Source: Nostoc sp. NIES-4103
Lineage (GTDB): Bacteria; Cyanobacteriota; Cyanobacteriia; Cyanobacteriales; Nostocaceae
Length of the DNA stretch: 64,000 nucleotides
Reading direction: 5' to 3'
NCBI RefSeq assembly: GCF_002368335.1
Contig: NZ_AP018288.1
Location: 1,293,526 to 1,357,525 of the forward strand
Shown here: piece after piece, positions 60,262 through 64,000 of the stretch
Position numbering within the stretch: position 1 is the stretch's first letter
Layout: each line of letters begins with the position of its first letter
Notes under the pieces: generated by a model
The model's input: only the letters and a program-made list of their open reading frames with translations
What the model was told of the DNA's origin: nothing
Database searches by the model: none
Translations under genes and position numbers: made by a program

Positions 60262-60600
60262 TTACGTATTGTTGGAAAGACTAAGGCTGTTAATGTGGCG
60301 TCTTTGAAAAATAATTGCAGCCAAATTTGTTAGTAGACAGGTGATTCCTAGGCAAAGCAAGATATATGTGGGAGCCATCACCACACCAATGATGAACCAC
60401 GTATACACATGTAATACCATTACAAAAGCAAAAATACTGGCAATTCCAGCAGCCTGCCATACCTGATATGTTGGCCGACCTATTGCTGTCAGGATGATTG
60501 TCAACAATGTGGCAAGCAGGTTGGCTGGGACAAGAAATGCACAAATGCTTACACAGTTGGCACGGGAGAATTCAGCTAAAGTGTTGAAATCGAGCATCAA
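60262..60600 (-). CDS. Small membrane protein, unknown function
   Basis: 112 residues with three to four hydrophobic helices (about 18-40, 48-68, 70-95) and a short basic tail. 'IGRPTYQVWQAAGIASIFAFVMVLHVYTWFIIGVVMAPTYILL' is predicted membrane throughout. I recognise no family; it could be a conserved cyanobacterial hypothetical. The start may be the first or second of two consecutive ATGs. Confidence 0.55.
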   Translation of the reverse strand: MMLDFNTLAEFSRANCVSICAFLVPANLLATLLTIILTAIGRPTYQVWQAAGIASIFAFVMVLHVYTWFIIGVVMAPTYILLCLGITCLLTNLAAIIFQRRHINSLSLSNNT

Positions 60601-60958
60601 TTTGTGGGGTTAATGTCAACATTCAAAAATAATAAATTCAATATATTTATATTTTTCTCAATCGAGATTAGCATATATCTAAAGTAGTTACTTTCATAAT
60701 GTAACATAATTTAAACCCCGCCCTTAAGGGCGAGGTCTTCATATGATGAATTTATCATCAGGTATTATGCTTTTAAATTGCATAGTTACTCCTGAAGGTC
60801 GTCAAGAGTCAAAGGTCAAGGTTAATCGGGGCTTTGGACTGTTAACTATTGATTGCCGCGCACCAAAATATGTGTAAATTAAGTACACGATATACTATTA
60901 ATAGTTAATCCTTAACAATCACGCAAAAAGAAGGTGGGCGTTACCCACCTTCAGAAAA
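60601..60958. other. Intergenic region with IS605-like hairpin
   Basis: CCCCGCCC-TTAA-GGGCGAGG (60716-60735) followed by 'tcttcatatg' resembles a cyanobacterial IS200/IS605 end, but no transposase sequence accompanies it. Otherwise empty. A palindromic 'aaggtgggcgttacccacctt' at 60930-60952 lies just past the fasciclin stop and could terminate it. Confidence 0.5.
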
Positions 60959-61360
60959 TTAGCCCATCAAAATCACCGTATCGATCACGTGAATTACACC
61001 GTTATCAGCTGCGATATCTGCTGCTAAAACAGTGGCATTCTTGACTTCAAAACCATCAGAAGTATTAATTTTAATCGCTGAGCCTTCAACAGAAGTTACT
61101 GTACCGAGTTTTGCTAAATCAGCCTGTAACAGCTTTCCAGAAACGACATGATACTTTAAAATTCGTGTTAACTGAGGAATATTCTGTAACAGAGTTTGTA
61201 TAGTTCCCGGCGGTAACTTGGCAAATGCATCATCAGTTGGTGCAAAGACAGTGAATGGCCCTGGACTTTTTAATGTTTCTACTAAACCAGCAGCTTGTAC
61301 AGCCGCTACCAATGTTTTGAAAGAATCGTTGCTTACTGCAATATCGACAATATCAGCCAT
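60959..61360 (-). CDS. Fasciclin (FAS1) domain protein
   Basis: 133 residues, a single FAS1 domain without signal peptide: 'VAVSNDSFKTLVAAVQAAGLVETLKSPGPFTVFAPTDDAFAKLPPG' region, 'LTRILKYHVVSGKL' and 'ADNGVIHVIDTVILMG' are diagnostic. FAS1 proteins mediate adhesion; the cytoplasmic-looking cyanobacterial single-domain members are of unclear role. Monocistronic. Confidence 0.93.
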   Translation of the reverse strand: MADIVDIAVSNDSFKTLVAAVQAAGLVETLKSPGPFTVFAPTDDAFAKLPPGTIQTLLQNIPQLTRILKYHVVSGKLLQADLAKLGTVTSVEGSAIKINTSDGFEVKNATVLAADIAADNGVIHVIDTVILMG

Positions 61361-61520
61361 CTATTTCACCTAAACTCTGTCAAAAATTTTAAATTAAAGT
61401 GAAGCAAGTTTAATTTTTATGACACAAAATCAAGTGTAAATGTCAACAGGTTAGTGAATAAACTAAGTACAGATGCAGAGAAGTTTATGATGATCTTCAG
61501 AAAATCCTTTCGTAAAACAA

Positions 61521-62465
61521 ATGCGCGATCGCAAGTATGCCATCCTGGGAACTGGTGCATTAGGCGGGTTTTATGGTGCCAGATTGCAAAAAGCTGGTTT
61601 GGATACCCACTTTTTGCTTAAGAGTGATTACCAACACGTCAAGGAGTATGGTTTATTCATCGAGTCTAAAGAAGGCGACTTTACCCTGACTCAAGTCAAT
61701 GCCTACCACGACGTAGAGAACATGCCACAATGCGATGTGGTGGTAGTTGCCTTAAAAACAACACAAAATTATTTACTGCCAAAATTGCTGCCCCCTGTGG
61801 TAAAAGAAAATGGGGTAGTGTTGGTATTGCAGAATGGACTTGGTATAGAAGAGGAAGTAGCCCAAATTGTTGGCAATGTCACGGTGATCGGTGGGTTGTG
61901 CTTTCTGTGTTCCAATAAAGTGGGGCCAGGACATATCCACCACATAGATTATGGCGAAATTATTTTAGGAGGGTATACCAGCGAATATTCTCCTGCTGGA
62001 ATTACAGAAAACATGCAGCTTGTTAGCGACGACTTCAAAAGTGCTGGTATTTCCATTGAATTGACTGAAGACTTACTATTGGGACGTTGGAAAAAGCTGG
62101 TGTGGAATATCCCCTACAATGGGCTTTCTGTAATTCTCAATGCTACAACAGATCAATTAATGGCGGATGAGTACACTTACAGATTAATTGCACAATTAAT
62201 GTATGAAGTGGTACTAGGGGCGAACAGTATGGGGCGCAACATTCCTGATAGTTTTGTGCAAAAAATGCTTGATTACACTCGTCAAATGAAGCCTTATCGC
62301 ACCAGTATGAAAATTGACTACGATGAATGCCGTCCCTTAGAAGTAGAAGCAATTTTTGGCAATCCATTACGGAAAGCGCAAGCAGCAGGTGCAGACTTAC
62401 CACAGATTAGCTGTGTGTATCACCAGTTGAAGTTTCTGGATGTACAAAACCAACGTCACGGCTAA
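61521..62465 (+). CDS. 2-dehydropantoate 2-reductase family enzyme
   Basis: 314 residues of the ApbA/PanE (ketopantoate reductase) family, NADPH-dependent. The Rossmann motif is 'ILGTGALGGFYGARL'; 'VLVLQNGLGIEE' and 'GGLCFLCSNKVGPGHIHHIDYG' follow, and 'GRWKKLVWNIPYNGLSVIL' carries the conserved Lys/Asn of the active site; 'KPYRTSMKIDYDECRPLEVEAIFGNPLRKA' is the C-terminal signature. A role in pantothenate synthesis is likely but other ketoacid reductases share this pattern. The start codon overlaps a HIP1 site. Confidence 0.88.
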   Translation: MRDRKYAILGTGALGGFYGARLQKAGLDTHFLLKSDYQHVKEYGLFIESKEGDFTLTQVNAYHDVENMPQCDVVVVALKTTQNYLLPKLLPPVVKENGVVLVLQNGLGIEEEVAQIVGNVTVIGGLCFLCSNKVGPGHIHHIDYGEIILGGYTSEYSPAGITENMQLVSDDFKSAGISIELTEDLLLGRWKKLVWNIPYNGLSVILNATTDQLMADEYTYRLIAQLMYEVVLGANSMGRNIPDSFVQKMLDYTRQMKPYRTSMKIDYDECRPLEVEAIFGNPLRKAQAAGADLPQISCVYHQLKFLDVQNQRHG

Positions 62466-62636
62466 AACAACCCAACCTAGCTTAAAAAAGGGAGTAGGGA
62501 GTAGGGTTAGGAACCTTTTTCATTCTTGGTTGTGGGATTTTTCCGTGATTGACAGTCTTAAAAATACTTTGTGTCTTTGTGCCTTTGTGGTTCTTTTTTT
62601 ACCACAAAGACACTAATACCGTTTCTTGATGAAGCT

Positions 62637-62705
62637 GCAATATATTTTTACCCCCCGGCTAACGCCGTCCCCCCTTACCAAGGGGGGACTACAGGGGGGT
62701 TTATA
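62637..62705. repeat. ccccccttaccaagggggg-type repeat
   Basis: 'gtccccccttaccaaggggggact' matches the centre of the block at 42411-42500. The surrounding 62480-62750 stretch otherwise holds only repeat-like 'cacaaagacacta' sequence. Confidence 0.7.
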
Positions 62706-62747
62706 AGGCGCATCTTCATGCAGAATTGGTATAAGACACAAAGAGTT

Positions 62748-63731
62748 TCATCGGGAATCGGTATTAGAACCAATTTTGAGCAACTGCAACAAATTATTTA
62801 ACCATTTCCACAGCCAGAAGTTAGATGACGCGTAGACGCTAAGCGACTTACCCTTGGGCATTGCCTGCTTTTTTAAGAGAAGCTCAATAGCATCATTGCA
62901 ATCTTGTACACTCTGATTAAATCCTATCTTTTGATAAAGTCTGCGAGCATTGCGATAGGCATCTATAGCCCCAGATATTGAATTAATTTTTTCTAAGACT
63001 AGACCTAAATTAAACAAGACGTTAGCTTCTCCAGCGCGATCGCTAATTTGCCTTCTGACCTTCAAAGACTGCTGATAAAATTTGATTGCTTCCTGGTACT
63101 GTCCCAAGCAGTCATAAACATTTCCTAGCCCAGACAAACAAATGGCTTGTGCGGAGCGATCGCCCGTTAATTTTACTACATTTAACCACTGCTGGTAAAA
63201 CTCAATTGCTTGTTGGTACTGCTGCAAGGACTCATAAGTATTACCCAAATTGCCTAAAGCAATAGCTTCGCCGGTGCGATCGCCTGTTATTCTTGCTATT
63301 TCTAACCACTGTTGGTAAAACTCAATTGCTTGTTGGTAATATCCCAAGGATTCATAAGTGTTGCCCAAACTGCCCAAGGCAATGGCTTCACCGATGCGAT
63401 CGCCTATTCTCCTGGTTATAGCCAACCACTGTTGGTAATACTCAATTGCCTGGTCTAATTTTCCCAAGCATTGGTAAGCATTGCCTAACCCAGACAAGGC
63501 TTTGGCTTGGGCATTGCTGTCTTGAGTGTCTGTGGATATATCAAGCCATTGCTGATAAAATTTAATTGCCTGCTCTTGCTCTCCCAAGCATTGATAAGCA
63601 TTAGCTAGCTTACATAAAGATTTGGCTTCCTCTGGGCGATCGCCTTTCTCGACGGCTATTTTCAAACTCTGCTTATAAAATTCAATAGAATCAATGTTAT
63701 TTAAGTTACTAAGGATAGTTTTTTGGCTCAT
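62748..63731 (-). CDS. Cytoplasmic TPR protein
   Basis: 327 residues, about seven 40-residue TPRs of the type 'AIEFYQQWLEIARITGDRTGEA..LGNLGNTY' (kinesin-light-chain-like), close in style to the TPRs of the TPR-CHAT proteins but with no signal peptide and no CHAT domain. The last 40 residues are encoded partly by a dispersed palindromic repeat (62828-62852) and look foreign. No copy of the shared promoter motif was found upstream, which separates it from the exported set. Confidence 0.85.
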   Translation of the reverse strand: MSQKTILSNLNNIDSIEFYKQSLKIAVEKGDRPEEAKSLCKLANAYQCLGEQEQAIKFYQQWLDISTDTQDSNAQAKALSGLGNAYQCLGKLDQAIEYYQQWLAITRRIGDRIGEAIALGSLGNTYESLGYYQQAIEFYQQWLEIARITGDRTGEAIALGNLGNTYESLQQYQQAIEFYQQWLNVVKLTGDRSAQAICLSGLGNVYDCLGQYQEAIKFYQQSLKVRRQISDRAGEANVLFNLGLVLEKINSISGAIDAYRNARRLYQKIGFNQSVQDCNDAIELLLKKQAMPKGKSLSVYASSNFWLWKWLNNLLQLLKIGSNTDSR

Positions 63732-64000
63732 TATTTATAGCGAGTGTTAATTGTAGTTGAGGTTTACTTCCTAAATCGGTCTTTCACTGATTTATGCCTA
63801 CATCCGCCATAAATAGCAGCCAAGAATCAAAAAAATTCCCATTGAGGCGATATTCAGTAATCCTGATATTCAGGTTCAGCAGCCTAAAAGTATCTCTAAG
63901 AATGCGCCCAATGTCAATCTTTTATGCACTACCGCTGGTTACTCCTTTCCCACCTGAAGATTAGCGTTTAGGCAGCAGGGGGGATGGGGGGATGAGGGGG
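63732..64000. other. Upstream region of the TPR gene, window end
   Basis: No gene recognised; the last 30 bases are a 'gggggatgggg' repeat. Confidence 0.45.

Noticed and set aside
63732..63800. Possible seventh copy of the shared promoter motif before the TPR gene at 63731
   Set aside because: 'gtaaacctc' and 'tataaata' are present but with a different gap and poor second block; spacing in the six true copies is invariant.

Overview
The window looks like a chromosomal stretch of a filamentous, heterocyst-forming-type cyanobacterium (Nostocales). Supporting signs are the very frequent GCGATCGC (HIP1) octamers, a trnL-UAA gene split by the cyanobacterial group I intron, ndhL beside a DUF3007 gene and trpA, an sbtA-sbtB bicarbonate-uptake pair, a DevBCA-type exporter, DUF1822/DUF5331/DUF928-like proteins, and dense short tandem repeats of the heptamer 'ggggatt/ccaattc' kind. 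I cannot name the species.

Layout. 0-4.4 kb: end of a TetR-type regulator followed by devB-(DUF2834)-devC-devA. 4.5-21.95 kb and 31-38 kb: an unusually rich collection of caspase-like and CHAT-type (caspase-fold) proteases attached to TPR arrays. On the minus strand at 4.5-15.5 kb lie a sigma-70-like protein, a DUF1822 protein, a membrane CHAT-CHASE2 protein, a DUF928-like exported protein, a TPR-CHAT protein and a caspase. At 16.1 kb a TPR-CHAT gene points the other way, followed by a Uma2 gene and a decayed TPR-CHAT copy broken by a MITE. At 31-38 kb the pair TPR-CHAT then caspase occurs again, preceded by a TPR-only relative. Six of these transcription units carry the same two-block promoter-like motif (ACATAwCCyC, exactly 11 nt, AGATATAT), one of them in front of the sigma-like gene itself. 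I propose, as inference, that the sigma-like protein directs this set: a self-regulated, mostly exported TPR/CHAT/caspase regulon with a CHASE2 membrane sensor. This is the candidate undescribed system in the window.

22-31 kb: ordinary genes: a PadR regulator with a perfect 20-bp palindrome upstream, two GNAT acetyltransferases, a carbon-concentrating operon (sbtA-sbtB-beta carbonic anhydrase), a PNPOx-like protein, GST and a LysR regulator. 38-45 kb: an acyltransferase, trpA-DUF3007-ndhL, a DUF1835 protein, an IS200/IS605-derived fragment and an orphan PEP-CTERM tail.

45-60 kb is a mobile-element graveyard with housekeeping genes between. Next to the intron-containing tRNA-Leu lies a transposon end resembling those of type V-K CRISPR-associated transposons (CAST), followed by a Cas12k-like C-terminal fragment cut by a MITE and an IS630 fragment. 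Ten kb further is a second, different Tn7-like relic with an intact-looking TnsA-TnsB fusion and a TnsC that has lost its Walker A region. Between them are an SDR, a DUF5331 protein, a thioredoxin-like ferredoxin, cysK, a higBA-type toxin/antitoxin pair with an ImmA/IrrE-type peptidase, a TPR protein and a DUF305 lipoprotein. 60-64 kb: SMR efflux protein, small membrane protein, fasciclin protein, a ketopantoate reductase-like enzyme and a cytoplasmic TPR protein. No CRISPR array was seen.
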